A model generated the notes under the pieces. It ran no database searches and was not told the origin of the DNA. It worked only from the letters and a program-made list of their open reading frames with translations. Below are positions 17,727 through 26,966 of a stretch of DNA of 64,000 bases, piece after piece; position 1 is the stretch's first letter; each line of letters begins with the position of its first letter. A program made the translations under genes and the position numbers. The stretch is from Haloterrigena turkmenica DSM 5511 (GTDB lineage: Archaea; Halobacteriota; Halobacteria; Halobacteriales; Natrialbaceae): contig NC_013744.1 of NCBI RefSeq assembly GCF_000025325.1, positions 372,001 to 436,000 on the forward strand, written 5' to 3'.

Positions 17727-19214
17727 TTAGGCCTCCAGTGGCTCGAGACAGGTTCCCGCGGGACAGCGACCCTCTGCGTGCGCCTCGAACTCCGATGTGA
17801 ACGCTTCGATGGCGGTCCGGGCGGGTCGACCTGCCCGCTCACCGAACGCGCAGATGCTTGAACTAGCCATCACACGACCCAGTTCATCAATGGCTTGAGC
17901 GTCGAAATCGCCGTCGTAGACGTTCCGGAGCAACAACGTCAACTGCGCCGTTCCCTCCCGACATGGCACGCATCGGCCGCAGTTCTCCTCGGCAGCGAAG
18001 CTCGCACGCTGGCCGACGAACTCGACCAGACACTGGGCGTCAGAGAGGACATCGACGATTCCATCGGTTCCGAGGTCGGCGTTATCGAGGGCTTCTAATC
18101 CAATCTCGACATCAAGGTCACGGGTGATCCCGCCGAATCGGCCGCCGACGCAAGCGGCCTTGAACGATCCATCAACACCGACAGTATTGACTAGTTCCGA
18201 CAGCTTACGTGTCTCCGAGAGCTCCACCGTCGCAACGGCGTCGACATCGCCGCGGACGGTCATCACGCGCGTTTGTTCTTCAATGCCTTCGCGCAGGCCC
18301 ACGGCGAGGTGTGCAAGCGTCCGCGGCGTATGAACGAGCGTCGGCCGACCGTCGAGCCCCAGGCGTTCTGGTCCTGGAGGTCGGAGGCGAGCTTCCAGTC
18401 GGTGGTTCCCCTCTATGGCTTCGATCGCCATCGTCGGCTCGGCTGCCCGGTACTCCTTGGGACCGGTGACGACCTCCATCGGGGCTGCGGGATCCGGGTA
18501 GGTGTCGACTGCTGAACTAGCTGTCTTGACCGCAGTATCGTCCTCCGACGACGCGTAGACGACGATTCGGTCGGCGGCGACGGTGTTCGCAAGAACCGAC
18601 GCGCCGTCAAGGACCTCAAACGGCGCGCTGGAAAGCAAAAGCGTGTCAGCGGGTGATCCGTGACCGTTCACCACGACAACCGGATCGCCATCTGTCGCGC
18701 GGGCTGTTCGCCACGTCTCGGCGAGAGAGTCGTCCTGACAGAGATCTTCCCACCCGCGACCGTTCAGGGAGCTGCCGACATTCAATACCGTTTCCGCATC
18801 ACTCGGAGCGAATCCGCCGGCGGCCTTGTGGTCTGCGACGCTCGTCGGACGTCGCCAGCCGCACGCCCCGAGCACGCGTCGATCGCCAGTTCGCAGTCCC
18901 GATAACGGTGCGGTCGGCAGTCGGTTTCGATCCGGAGCGTGCGAAACGACGGCATCTGGGTCTGCACCGTCGATATCCCCAGTTTTCTCGACGCTCGCTG
19001 TGATCGACTCGAGATCGGCTGTCGAACAGCGTATATAAAACGCAGTCCGGCCTGCGGCTGTTACTGCGATAAGCGGTTCGAGTGCGGGCACTCCAGTTGG
19101 GCCGACGTTGACGATCGAACCGTCGAATCCAGCGGTGGACGGAGAGGGATCACCGTCTGGATCGCCGGAAGCGACCCGGATAACTCGATGGTCGCCCGTT
19201 GTGATGGCTGTCAT
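17727..19214 (-). CDS. NuoF-like subunit with degenerate FMN/NADH site
   Basis: First gene of the operon, 495 residues. Residues 1-80 match the second half of the thioredoxin-like [2Fe-2S] domain of NuoF/HoxF-type proteins (VNVGPTGVPALEPLIAV) but without its cysteines. The NuoF core is recognisable (CGWRRPTSVADHKAAGGF, then RPTLVHTPRTLAHLA). However, the glycine-rich FMN loop GRGGAGFPTG is replaced by GRGWEDLCQD, and the NADEGEP and GEETALLES motifs are eroded. The SLBB-type region and the C-terminal [4Fe-4S] site C412-x2-C415-x2-C418...C455 (CGRCVPCREGT) are intact. I infer an electron-transfer or structural subunit that may not use NAD+. A conserved C-terminal GRCPAGTC tail is shared with the paralogue at 59945. 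Confidence 0.8.
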   Translation of the reverse strand: MTAITTGDHRVIRVASGDPDGDPSPSTAGFDGSIVNVGPTGVPALEPLIAVTAAGRTAFYIRCSTADLESITASVEKTGDIDGADPDAVVSHAPDRNRLPTAPLSGLRTGDRRVLGACGWRRPTSVADHKAAGGFAPSDAETVLNVGSSLNGRGWEDLCQDDSLAETWRTARATDGDPVVVVNGHGSPADTLLLSSAPFEVLDGASVLANTVAADRIVVYASSEDDTAVKTASSAVDTYPDPAAPMEVVTGPKEYRAAEPTMAIEAIEGNHRLEARLRPPGPERLGLDGRPTLVHTPRTLAHLAVGLREGIEEQTRVMTVRGDVDAVATVELSETRKLSELVNTVGVDGSFKAACVGGRFGGITRDLDVEIGLEALDNADLGTDGIVDVLSDAQCLVEFVGQRASFAAEENCGRCVPCREGTAQLTLLLRNVYDGDFDAQAIDELGRVMASSSICAFGERAGRPARTAIEAFTSEFEAHAEGRCPAGTCLEPLEA

Positions 19215-19382
19215 TTGCTTTGTTCTTGGTAGCCCATTGTCGTTCTGTATGATAAATCACTGGGGTGTGAAGAGCGTTTGTTAACCATACATGGTTTCAT
19301 AATACGTACTAGAACATAAATAGTTTGGATATTGTAACCTATACCGGTATCCATATAAGATATATTATTATACGGTTGCGTA
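19215..19382 (-). promoter_or_regulatory. promoter region of the first formate dehydrogenase-like operon
   Basis: On the minus strand a TGATTTATCAT box at about 19246-19256 lies some 36 nt before the NuoF-like start and could be the TATA element, giving a leader of about 8-10 nt. The stretch beyond it is very AT-rich up to the IS end. Confidence 0.4.
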
Positions 19383-20127
19383 GGCACGGTTTAGTTGAGT
19401 CTGTTTGAGAAGTGAGCAGGTCGTTGAGTTTCTTGTCCAAAGATTCTCGCAGACCTGCTCAGCGAGAGCTATGCGGCGGATTTAGAAGAATCGTGGGAGA
19501 ACGAGCGGACGGCGACGCCCGTCAGGGCGTTCGCCGTCCGCCTCCACGAAACTGGCTGTTCGCTTCGGGAGACAACAACTATTTTAGCTGAATTAAGCGT
19601 TGAACGCTCTCATGGGGCGGTTTGGAGTTGGGTACATCGGTTGGCTGATAGTAATTCCGACCCGCCGACGGCGAAGCCGTCAAGGGTCGCGGTTGACGAG
19701 ACTGCTGTCAAAATCAATGGCGAATGGTCTTGGTTATACGCTGCAATAGACATCGAGACAATGTTGATTCTCGATGTCTCGCTGTTTGGTCGGCACGGCA
19801 CTGATCCGGCGGCTGCGTTTCTGCATCAACTCAACGAGAAACATGATCTTTCGGAGGCTACGTTTCTCGTCGATCGATTTGGCCATCGGACTGCCCTCTC
19901 TCGATTGGGATTGAACGGTCAGGTTAACTATACCGAGCGAAACCTGATCGAAACGTGGTTTCATACTCTCAAAATGCGGATCGACCGCTTCCGTAACTCG
20001 TGGGTGGGCAGTCGGTCGAGCGTCCGCGAGTGGCTTGAACAGTTTGTGCATACTATAACCGTCAGAGACCACACCAAGCTCTCGGTGGAAAGACGCCGAT
20101 TGAGGTGGTGCAGAACTAGACAGTGCC
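19383..20127 (+). mobile_element. decayed IS6-like insertion sequence
   Basis: An element of about 745 bp is bounded by inverted ends, GGCACGGTTTAGTT on the left and the complement of GGCACTGTCTAGTT on the right. Its transposase shows a DDE core: VAVDETAV, FLVDRFG and NLIETWFHTLKMR. No matching 8-bp target duplication is visible. A second, more decayed copy is at 26194-26932, and solo ends occur elsewhere. Confidence 0.75.
19427..20121 (+). pseudogene. IS6-family transposase with two frameshifts
   Basis: The coding signal starts at a TTG (TTG AGT TTC TTG TCC AAA), needs removal of a G after TCCAAA, and then reads ILADLLSESYAADLEESWEN through AVDETAVKINGEWSWLYAAI to the catalytic Glu region. 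Near 20050 another single-base shift is needed to reach the expected ending YNRQRPHQALGGKTPIEVVQN and stop. The middle part alone forms a 176-codon ORF at 19641. With two frameshifts the enzyme should be inactive unless supplied in trans. Confidence 0.7.
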
Positions 20128-20322
20128 AGTTGCCCTTCTGCAGAAGTGGTGAAGAGAACACAAACTCTTGAGGGGATAGGGATCTATCTCTGATGAGCAG
20201 CCACGCTACGTACGGTGACTTAGCTACCTCCGTTGCGGTATTCAAAATTAACTTCTACAGACCGTCGACACCGAGAGCTCGGTCGAACTCAGGAGTGTCC
20301 TTTGGATCAGGCCCATCTGGCG

Positions 20323-20520
20323 TCATCGGTCGAGCACCTTGACGTCGGGATTCGAACCGGCTGGACCAGCGACCGCTTCCGCACGCTCGAGTTCGCGGAG
20401 TTCTCGTTGAGTCTGCCGTTCGAGGGCGATTGCCCGATAGCAGCGGTTGATTCTCTTGTTCTCGACGACGTCGTCACTGAGCGCAAACCGTTTGCCACGG
20501 TGGTCGATCTGCTCGAACAT
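20323..20520 (-). CDS. hypothetical small protein
   Basis: The 65-residue ORF starts MFEQIDHRGKRFALSDDVVE and continues with a charged helical part (ALERQTQRELRELERAEAVA). It starts at an ATG downstream of the short cysteine-containing frame below. No family is recognised. The coding pattern is better than that of the opposite-strand ORF over the same bases. Confidence 0.35.
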   Translation of the reverse strand: MFEQIDHRGKRFALSDDVVENKRINRCYRAIALERQTQRELRELERAEAVAGPAGSNPDVKVLDR

Positions 20521-20563
20521 CAGGGTGCAGCCTCCTGAGCCACGTCTCGAGCGTCCGCCTGTC

Positions 20564-20656
20564 AGTGTTCGTACCAGACCTCACAGCTGTCCGAGCAGAA
20601 GCGGCCAGTGTATCCTGTCTGATCGCGAGCGAGTGCCGAACATTCGGCACCCGACA
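20564..20656 (-). CDS. possible small zinc-finger peptide or relic
   Basis: A GTG-initiated frame encodes VSGAECSALARDQTGYTGRF then CSDSCEVWYEH and a stop. The ending CSDSCxxWYE resembles the second knuckle of haloarchaeal small zinc-finger proteins, but the usual first CxxC has only one cysteine here. It may be a decayed copy. The frame is open upstream to about 20730 without a start codon. Confidence 0.3.
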
Positions 20657-20941
20657 CGCGTTGTGGGTGGTCATCTGACGATACCTCGCTCCCGGAATTG
20701 AGTCGTCTCCGCGTCTGGCGACGCTGTCGCTACATCAGTTGTTCACATGGATTGCTGTAGCGGGCGTCAGTCGAGCCCCCGAACCCTCTCTGGGGCGACA
20801 AACTATCTCAAACGAACTACCGGTGTAACTCGCAGTTTAGCAGTAGATAGTGGAACAGATGCTTTATCTAGAACGGTCTCTGAATAAGATCGCCCGATTC
20901 GGTAACGACAGATGCACGTAGCACCGGAAAATCAACTATAA

Positions 20942-22051
20942 TCAGTCGAGTTGTACCATCTGTTTGTTCGAGGCCTCCGTAAGCTGGATCGTCCGATCCG
21001 ACTCGCTCGAGCGGTAGATCGCGTCGATCACACGCTGGACGGTCAAGGCCTCCTCAATCGTGTTCGTCTCCGGGACACCTGCCGTTGCGATCGCCTCGAG
21101 AAACCGTCCGTCTTGCTCGCCGTAGCCAGTCACAGTGGAGTCACCGTTCAGATTGACGTCAGCGTAATGATCACAACCGGCCGTTCCAGCTTCGAGAATT
21201 TGCAGATCCGTATCGCCGATGGTGAACTGAGCCCCTGACTGCGTGCCGCGGATGCGGAAGTCCATGCTCTCTTCACGGTTGGCCGCCCAGGCGGCCTCGA
21301 GCGAGATGGTCTGACCGTCGGCACAGCGGATAAAGGCGCTGACGGAGTCGTCGACCTCGTAGGTCTCGCTCTCGGCGTCCCAGTTGTCGCCGAAGCCCTC
21401 GGGGTCGGCGTACTCCTCGCTGGTGCCGAACGCAGTTCGTGTGACACCGCTCACTTCGACGACCTCAGGGAAGTCCAGCGCGTAGAGCGCGAGATCGAGC
21501 GCGTGGACCCCGATATCGAGCAGGGCTCCGCCGCCGGCGAGTTCGGGACTGGTGAACCAGGATCCGGGGCCGGGGACGCCGCGTCGGCGCACGTAATTGG
21601 CTTCAACGTGGGTGAGCTCGCCAAAGCGGCCACTCGCGTGCTGTTCGTCGAACATGGCCATCGACGCGGCGTGGCGATTGTGAAAGCCGACCATACAGAT
21701 GCCGTCTTCCCGGGCCGCTGCCTCGGCGATCCGTTCGGCACTTTCCAGCGTGTGTGCGAGCGGTTTCTCGACGAGAACGTGACAGCCAGCCTCGAGGGCT
21801 GTGACGGCGATCGGTTCGTGAAACCGGTTGGGAGTCGTCACGATGACTGCGTCGACCGCCCCGTCAGTAACGAGTTCTTCGTGGGTCTCATACGTCCGTG
21901 CACCGAACTTGTCTGCGAATTGATTGCGCTGTTCCGAGACGAGGTCTGCGCCAGCGACGATAGTAGCGCCGAGTTCCTGTACGCTTCGAGCATGGAGATT
22001 GCCCATACCGCCGAGGCCGACGATTCCGATCCCAATCCCGTCGCCGATCAT
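20942..22051 (-). CDS. Gfo/Idh/MocA family oxidoreductase
   Basis: NAD(P)-dependent sugar or inositol-type dehydrogenase of 369 residues from the chosen start. The Rossmann motif GIGIVGLGGMGNLHARSV comes first, then the EKPLAHT catalytic-lysine motif and the DIGVHALDLALYALDFPEVV segment of the second domain. ATG 22051 is preferred over the longer frame from 22204 because GGAGGT lies 7 nt upstream and the protein then begins directly with the cofactor-binding strand. The substrate is unknown. The enzyme differs clearly from the xylose-dehydrogenase-like protein at 10215, and no sugar transport or kinase genes are adjacent. Confidence 0.85.
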   Translation of the reverse strand: MIGDGIGIGIVGLGGMGNLHARSVQELGATIVAGADLVSEQRNQFADKFGARTYETHEELVTDGAVDAVIVTTPNRFHEPIAVTALEAGCHVLVEKPLAHTLESAERIAEAAAREDGICMVGFHNRHAASMAMFDEQHASGRFGELTHVEANYVRRRGVPGPGSWFTSPELAGGGALLDIGVHALDLALYALDFPEVVEVSGVTRTAFGTSEEYADPEGFGDNWDAESETYEVDDSVSAFIRCADGQTISLEAAWAANREESMDFRIRGTQSGAQFTIGDTDLQILEAGTAGCDHYADVNLNGDSTVTGYGEQDGRFLEAIATAGVPETNTIEEALTVQRVIDAIYRSSESDRTIQLTEASNKQMVQLD

Positions 22052-22363
22052 GGCCACACCTCCGATTTCGTCGCACCAGCGATGGAAGCGCACTGGAAAA
22101 CAAGCCATTTCGACAGTATTTGTTCCCATTCCTGTTCGAGGGAGAACGCGATCAGCGGTCGAAAGAAGGGTAGTGATTGGTTCACCATACTCACTACTAA
22201 GCACTACGTGCTTGTGAGTTAGCCCGGTCAGTGGCTCCGGGTTTTAAATAGCACCCTCTCTCGACGCCGAGTAATACCTGCAGATTCTCCACTGAACGCG
22301 AGTTTCACAGCTAGCACTGAATAAAGAAAGCGTGCTACTGTCTACTGTTATAAGCGGTACTGT

Positions 22364-22627
22364 TCAGTCGGCGTTCGCTTCGCTGGGTTCGTCTGCGAAC
22401 TCTGGTAGCGGACGGAACTCTGATCCCCCACAGGACGCACATTCCTTCCGATTCCCAATCGGACAGATACCGCCGTCTGACATTTCAAAAGAAGAATACA
22501 CCGATCCACAGTCATCACAAGCCGCCACGAGTCGCCTATGTTCTCCGCCTCTCGTTTCCTCTGAGTTCGAGAACAGCCCCGAAAAGCATTCCGTGAGGCC
22601 AAGCGGAGTAACTCGCCTGCTTGTCAC
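22364..22627 (-). CDS. small zinc-finger protein
   Basis: The 87-residue ORF starts at a GTG. Its core LVAACDDCGSVYSSFEMSDG followed by CPIGNRKECASCGGSEFRPL has two CxxC pairs that would bind one zinc, a common architecture of haloarchaeal small zinc-finger proteins. The C-terminal tail is acidic (EFADEPSEANAD). The function is unknown; such proteins are thought to act in regulation or protein interaction. The first 30 residues are less convincing, and the true start may be internal. Confidence 0.55.
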   Translation of the reverse strand: MTSRRVTPLGLTECFSGLFSNSEETRGGEHRRLVAACDDCGSVYSSFEMSDGGICPIGNRKECASCGGSEFRPLPEFADEPSEANAD

Positions 22628-22665
22628 AGCAGTAACAACAGGTAGTCGATCACTTCAGCCGGATA

Positions 22666-22767
22666 GTGACCGAGATCAGTCAGGAAATCCAACGCGAAAT
22701 AAAGGAAGGACTCCTGATGTCGAGTGAAGCCTCGAGCAGTTCGAAGGAGGTGTATCAACGTGACTGA
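22666..22767 (+). CDS. short helical ORF, coupled to the next
   Basis: A GTG-initiated 33-codon frame (VTEISQEIQREIKEGLLMSS then EASSSSKEVYQRD) ends 8 nt inside the next small ORF. The in-frame stretch reaches back to a stop at 22633. It is possibly the end of a larger lost gene whose overlap with the next ORF survives. No family is recognised. Confidence 0.3.
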   Translation: MTEISQEIQREIKEGLLMSSEASSSSKEVYQRD

Positions 22768-22891
22768 GGAGACGTTCGTCATCGTCGGCTGCGGCGACAA
22801 CAAGCGCCGATACAGGACTATCTTTATCGAACTTGCCAACTTGACGGAGCGGTTCGACGCCCTATCTCCGTATGATGACCCATCACGGTGA
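22760..22891 (+). CDS. small protein with a strong ribosome binding site
   Basis: A 43-residue ORF (VTEETFVIVGCGDNKRRYRT then IFIELANLTERFDALSPYDD) starts at GTG 22760. A clear GGAGGTG lies 6-7 nt upstream, unusually strong for this window. It overlaps the preceding short frame, suggesting translational coupling. The single cysteine and basic KRRYR patch are the only features. The function is unknown. Confidence 0.4.
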   Translation: MTEETFVIVGCGDNKRRYRTIFIELANLTERFDALSPYDDPSR

Positions 22892-24134
22892 ACTCAATTA
22901 CCTACGAAAGGGGTATTGTCGGCCCAATTCCCCCTCGAGTAGTGACCACGGATGGTGGTGGGTCTGACCTGCCTTCGGGAGTTATGGGACCGCTCCGAAG
23001 ACAGGTCGACCAATCTTTGCTAACCATTCACATAGTGGTTGGGGCTACTCTTCGCATGGTGGCTTTGTAAGGGGAGTTCTTCTCGAGCAGAGAAACCTGC
23101 TCATCTCAAATTGGTGATTAGGACGCAGAGACGGGGATGCTGGGAGCACGACGGAAGGCAGTCTGGAACCGGTCTCTCAGCGAACCACCCAGACAATTAC
23201 CCTTCAACACCATCCCCGTCACATAGGACTACCACGCCCTAATCGTTCATAGTTGGCACGCCACACCCATGACTATAGATGCTCTCTCTCTTTAAGTGGT
23301 TCTGGGCACAAGGTCATGCTATAGCAGGGAGTCGTTCTCACCCAGGTTCTACGGTCGGTAGTCGCAACTCTCCGACCGGCGTCCTCGAGTAGCAGGACTG
23401 ATTTTCAACTGAGTTTTAGTTCAGAGTGGTTTATATGCTCTAATACGCTAGTTTGACAACGTACCTGTCATGACAGCAGGGGAGTGTACCGAGTCGGTTT
23501 CTCCTGTGCTGATCGCGCCTAATTAATACAAATATGGCTTCGACTTACCTCTGTGAGTGGAGACGCTATTAGGCGATGAGAATTTTGTTCTTTCCCCTCA
23601 AATTTCTAACCTTCTACTCAGGAATCCATTCTGACTAAAACGAGAGAGTTCATATATCTCTATGTAGTTTAAAGGGCGTCCTCAAGCGGCTGAAGACTGA
23701 CTCAATCGCGCGTGCAACGTTCGGCGCGATCTGGACTAGCTTCGCGGTATGCGTGCGAGTTCGTCAACTGCAATCAGAGCTCTCCTCACGCTCGCTACCA
23801 GCGAGTAGCCTGTCTTCCTGACGTTCAATCTCTCGCCGCTTTGCGAGACGCTTCGAACCGGGCTCCGAAGTGAATACGGATTGACCAGATACCAAAATAG
23901 AGGACTTTATCGACGATCCGACCGGCTGAACGTGTTCGAAGCGCTCCGTGAGTGCAGGTTGATGCCACCGTCGATCATGACTGTAGTGTGCTGACGTGGA
24001 CGCCTAGCTGTGCCATTCGTGAAATTTTGACAACCTACATTCAGATATATGAACGTGATGAGATGCAAGTCAGTACCGTTGCGAAGAAAACGGATTCACA
24101 AACATCTCCGAAACACGATACGGTACGATTACCG
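22892..24134. other. 1.24 kb gene-poor region
   Basis: I see no protein family on either strand. One feature stands out: TTTATAT at 23430-23436, followed 34 nt later by ATG 23470, which opens a frame of only 18 codons (MTAGECTESVSPVLIAPN). It looks like a promoter left in front of a lost gene. A minus-strand stretch around 23770-23860 is open and charged (KRLAKRREIERQEDRLLAG) but has no start. Decayed DNA is the simplest reading. Confidence 0.4.
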
Positions 24135-26102
24135 TCAGATCTCCGTGATTTGGGTGTCCTCGTCGACCGCCTGGGCGTCCTCGTGCAGCAGCGCCACGAC
24201 GAGATAGGGCACGTGGGACTCGAAGTACTCGAGCAGCGTCGCAATCCGTTCGGCATCGATCGCCTCGAGAGAGTCGAGTAGCATGAACGGCAGCGTCTCG
24301 TAGACGTCGTGGACGAGGTACCCCGCGAGCGCGAACACGAGGCCGATTATTTCGCGTTCGCTCTCGCTCAAGTGCGTGATCGTGTCCTCGTAGGCCGCAC
24401 CGGAGTCGGTGCTCCGCACGATTTTGAGATCGAACGACGACTTGGTGACTTTCCGGCGGCCCTCGCGGACCTCCTGCGTGGTGCGGTCGATCCAAATCCG
24501 GTCGAGGTTTTCGTACTCGAGGATCTCGAGGAGGTTCTCCATGTGCTCGTTGAAGCTCTCCACGGCGGTCTCCTCGATCTGGTCGATCCGCGTCCGGAGA
24601 TCCGTCAGTTCGTCGGTGACGTCCTCGCGGCGGGCCTCGAGCGTCGATCGCTCCTCAAGCCGCTCCTCGATCGATGCGATTTCGTCGGTAATCTCGTCGC
24701 GTTCCCGTTCCTTACGCTCGAGTTCGAACTCGAGCTGGTTGACTTCCTTTTGTTGGTCGAGCACGTCGCTCTGGTCGGGACTCTCGAGGTCGTCAATTTC
24801 GGCCTCGAGGTCGTCGATCTCGGTGGTGAGTTCCTCGCGGTCGGCGGTCAGATCGTCGATCCGGTCGTGGCGACGCTCGATCTCGTCGTCGATCGAATCG
24901 AGGCGCCGCTGGGTCTGGCGGTACTCGGTGCGATTTTCGTTGATCTTCGACAGCGTCTCCCGGCGCTCCTCGAGTTCGGAACTGATCTCTGAGCGCTCTT
25001 CGAGACGTTCCTTGCGGACTTTCTGGAGCTGGTCGACGGTGGTTTCGATCTGTTCCCGGGCGACCGACGAGCCGCAGGTCCAGCAGGTGACCGTCTCCTC
25101 CTCGGCGACCAGTTGATCGGTGATCGAGCCGTCGCTCTCAGTGTCGGTACCGCCGTCGGTTTCCGGCAGGACCGACTCACCCTCCTCGAGGAGTTGGTTA
25201 TTGAACTGGATGGTGCTTTGGAGCTGGGAGATCTCACCGGAGAGTTCGGCCTTTTCCTCCTGGAGCGTCTCGATTTCTGCCTCAATGCGACCGATGTCGT
25301 CGTCGTCGCCCGTCGAGAGCGACTCGAGTCGTTCCTGAACCTCCTCTCGTTCGTCCTCGAGGGCATCGATGCTCTCGCGCTCGGTCTCGATGCGCTCGCG
25401 GACACGGTCGAGTTCCGAGCGCGTCTCGCGGAGGTCCTCGAGTCGCTCCTCGAGTTCGGACTGCTCCTCGCGTCGTTCGTCGACGTCGACGTTGGCCTCC
25501 TCGAGTTCCGCTTGCGCAGTCTCGAGTTCGTCCTCCAACGATTCGATCTCGTCGCTGACGCGCTTGCGCTTTGCCTCGAGATCGGGGAGCCGTGTTTCGA
25601 GTTGCTCGAGTTCCTCGAGTTGATCGTCGATTTCGCGTTTGCGCCCCTCGAGACGTTCGATTTCGGCCTGAATTTCGTCGGTATCGACGGGCCGCATGAT
25701 CAGTTCCTGGAGGTCGTCACCGCGGGCGACAGCCTGTCTCGCCTCGTTCGTCTCGAGCAGGAACGCGAACAGGTCCGCGAGTTCGGGGTCCTTGAGGTAG
25801 GGGTCGCCGTCAGTGACGACCGTGCCGTTGCGCCGCTCGAGCGTTCGTCGATAGATTTCGTCACCGAACTCGAGCGCTGCGTGGCCCTCGTCGGCGTCGG
25901 CTTTGAGACTGACGCGTTCGCTCCCAAGTGCCGCCATAAGTCCCTGAAGGAGTGACGTCCGATTCGTCGCGTTCCGACCGGCGAGTATCGTCACTCCATT
26001 TTGGAACGTCACCTCTGTTTCGTCGATTCCACCGATATTAGTGACTGAAAGCGTCGTACTCCTCGACACGTCCTGTTTCTCTTCGTTCGATTCGTTCATC
26101 AT
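24135..26102 (-). CDS. archaea-specific SMC-related protein (Sph-like)
   Basis: This 655-residue ATPase has SMC/Rad50-like architecture. An N-terminal half-ATPase has a variant Walker A (LAGRNATNRTSLLQ). Two long coiled coils (about 145-300 and 370-520) flank a zinc-hook motif TCWTCGSSV near residue 340. The C-terminal half has the signature LSESEREIIGLVFALAGYLV and the Walker B FMLLDSLEAID. This matches the haloarchaeal archaea-specific SMC-related family. The proteins are thought to act in chromosome organisation or repair, but the exact role is not settled. A CTATATAG box about 24 nt upstream of the start suggests a near-leaderless transcript. It is monocistronic here, with an IS relic upstream. 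Confidence 0.88.
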   Translation of the reverse strand: MMNESNEEKQDVSRSTTLSVTNIGGIDETEVTFQNGVTILAGRNATNRTSLLQGLMAALGSERVSLKADADEGHAALEFGDEIYRRTLERRNGTVVTDGDPYLKDPELADLFAFLLETNEARQAVARGDDLQELIMRPVDTDEIQAEIERLEGRKREIDDQLEELEQLETRLPDLEAKRKRVSDEIESLEDELETAQAELEEANVDVDERREEQSELEERLEDLRETRSELDRVRERIETERESIDALEDEREEVQERLESLSTGDDDDIGRIEAEIETLQEEKAELSGEISQLQSTIQFNNQLLEEGESVLPETDGGTDTESDGSITDQLVAEEETVTCWTCGSSVAREQIETTVDQLQKVRKERLEERSEISSELEERRETLSKINENRTEYRQTQRRLDSIDDEIERRHDRIDDLTADREELTTEIDDLEAEIDDLESPDQSDVLDQQKEVNQLEFELERKERERDEITDEIASIEERLEERSTLEARREDVTDELTDLRTRIDQIEETAVESFNEHMENLLEILEYENLDRIWIDRTTQEVREGRRKVTKSSFDLKIVRSTDSGAAYEDTITHLSESEREIIGLVFALAGYLVHDVYETLPFMLLDSLEAIDAERIATLLEYFESHVPYLVVALLHEDAQAVDEDTQITEI

Positions 26103-26193
26103 ACATCGTGTGTCTCACTCAACTATATAGACATTTCCAATTTTATCCTACAAATAATTACCATTCCAGCACGTGATATTACTGAAATCAAGA

Positions 26194-26932
26194 CGCTGTC
26201 TAGCTAAGCCAGTTTGAGAAGTGAGTCGGCCGTAAAGTTATATTAATTGCCACTCATAAATTTGCTCGGCGAGAGCTATGAGAAGGATTTAGAAGAATCT
26301 CGAGAGAACGAACGGACAGCGAACGCCCCAATGGGCGTCGCTGTCCGCCTCTACCAGACTGACTGTTCGTTTCGGAGATGACAACAATTCTCGATTAATT
26401 AGGCGTTGAGAACTCTCACAGTGCGGTTTGGAACGGAATACATCGGCTGGGTGACAACGAACGCGACCCACTGACAGCTGTGCCGTTGGCGGGTCGCTGT
26501 CGACGAAACCGCTGTCAAGATTAGCGGTGAGTGGTCTTGGCTATACGCTGCAATAGACACCGAGACAACGTTGATTTTCGGCGTTACATTGTTCAGTCGA
26601 TATGGCACTAATCAGGCGGTTGCGTTTCTGTAGAAACTCCGCGAGAAACACCATCTCTTCGATGCTTAATTTCTCCCGATCAGTTTGGCTATCGGACTAC
26701 CCTCTCTCGAGTAGGAGTAAATAGTCAGTTCAACTGCGTCGAGAGAAAGCTGATCGAAAAGTGGTTTTACGCCCTCAAAATGCGAAGCGATCGCTTCCAT
26801 AATTCATGGATGGGCAGTCGATCGAGCGTCCGAGAGTGCCTTGAACAGTTCGAACATTACTACGACCACCGAAGACCGCATCGATCTCTTGACGAGAAAG
26901 TACTAGTAATGGAGATGCAGAACTAAACGGTG
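26194..26932 (+). mobile_element. second, heavily decayed IS6-like copy
   Basis: This stretch aligns along its length with the element at 19383-20127: left end GCTGTCTAGCTAA with TTTGAGAAGTGAG, the LCGESYEKDLEES-like N-terminal region near 26265, VAVDETAVKISGEWSWLYAA near 26490-26550, and the end AACTAAACGGTGC. Numerous stops and shifts destroy the transposase frame. It is much older than the first copy. The FabG gene begins right beyond it, so the element bounds the fatty-acid-type cluster on its left. Confidence 0.7.
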
Positions 26933-26966
26933 CTGTCAGGAGCAATAAGGTGGTCTTACTGATCCA

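Noticed and set aside
20346-20362. GGATTCGAACC-like sequence resembling a tRNA T-loop
   Set aside because: It lies inside a small coding frame (AGSNPDVKVL) and lacks the other tRNA arms.
24309-25955. Long plus-strand ORFs opposite the SMC-related gene
   Set aside because: They are Leu/Val- or Ser/Arg-rich shadows created by the GAG/GAC-rich coiled-coil codons of the real gene. They have no motifs.
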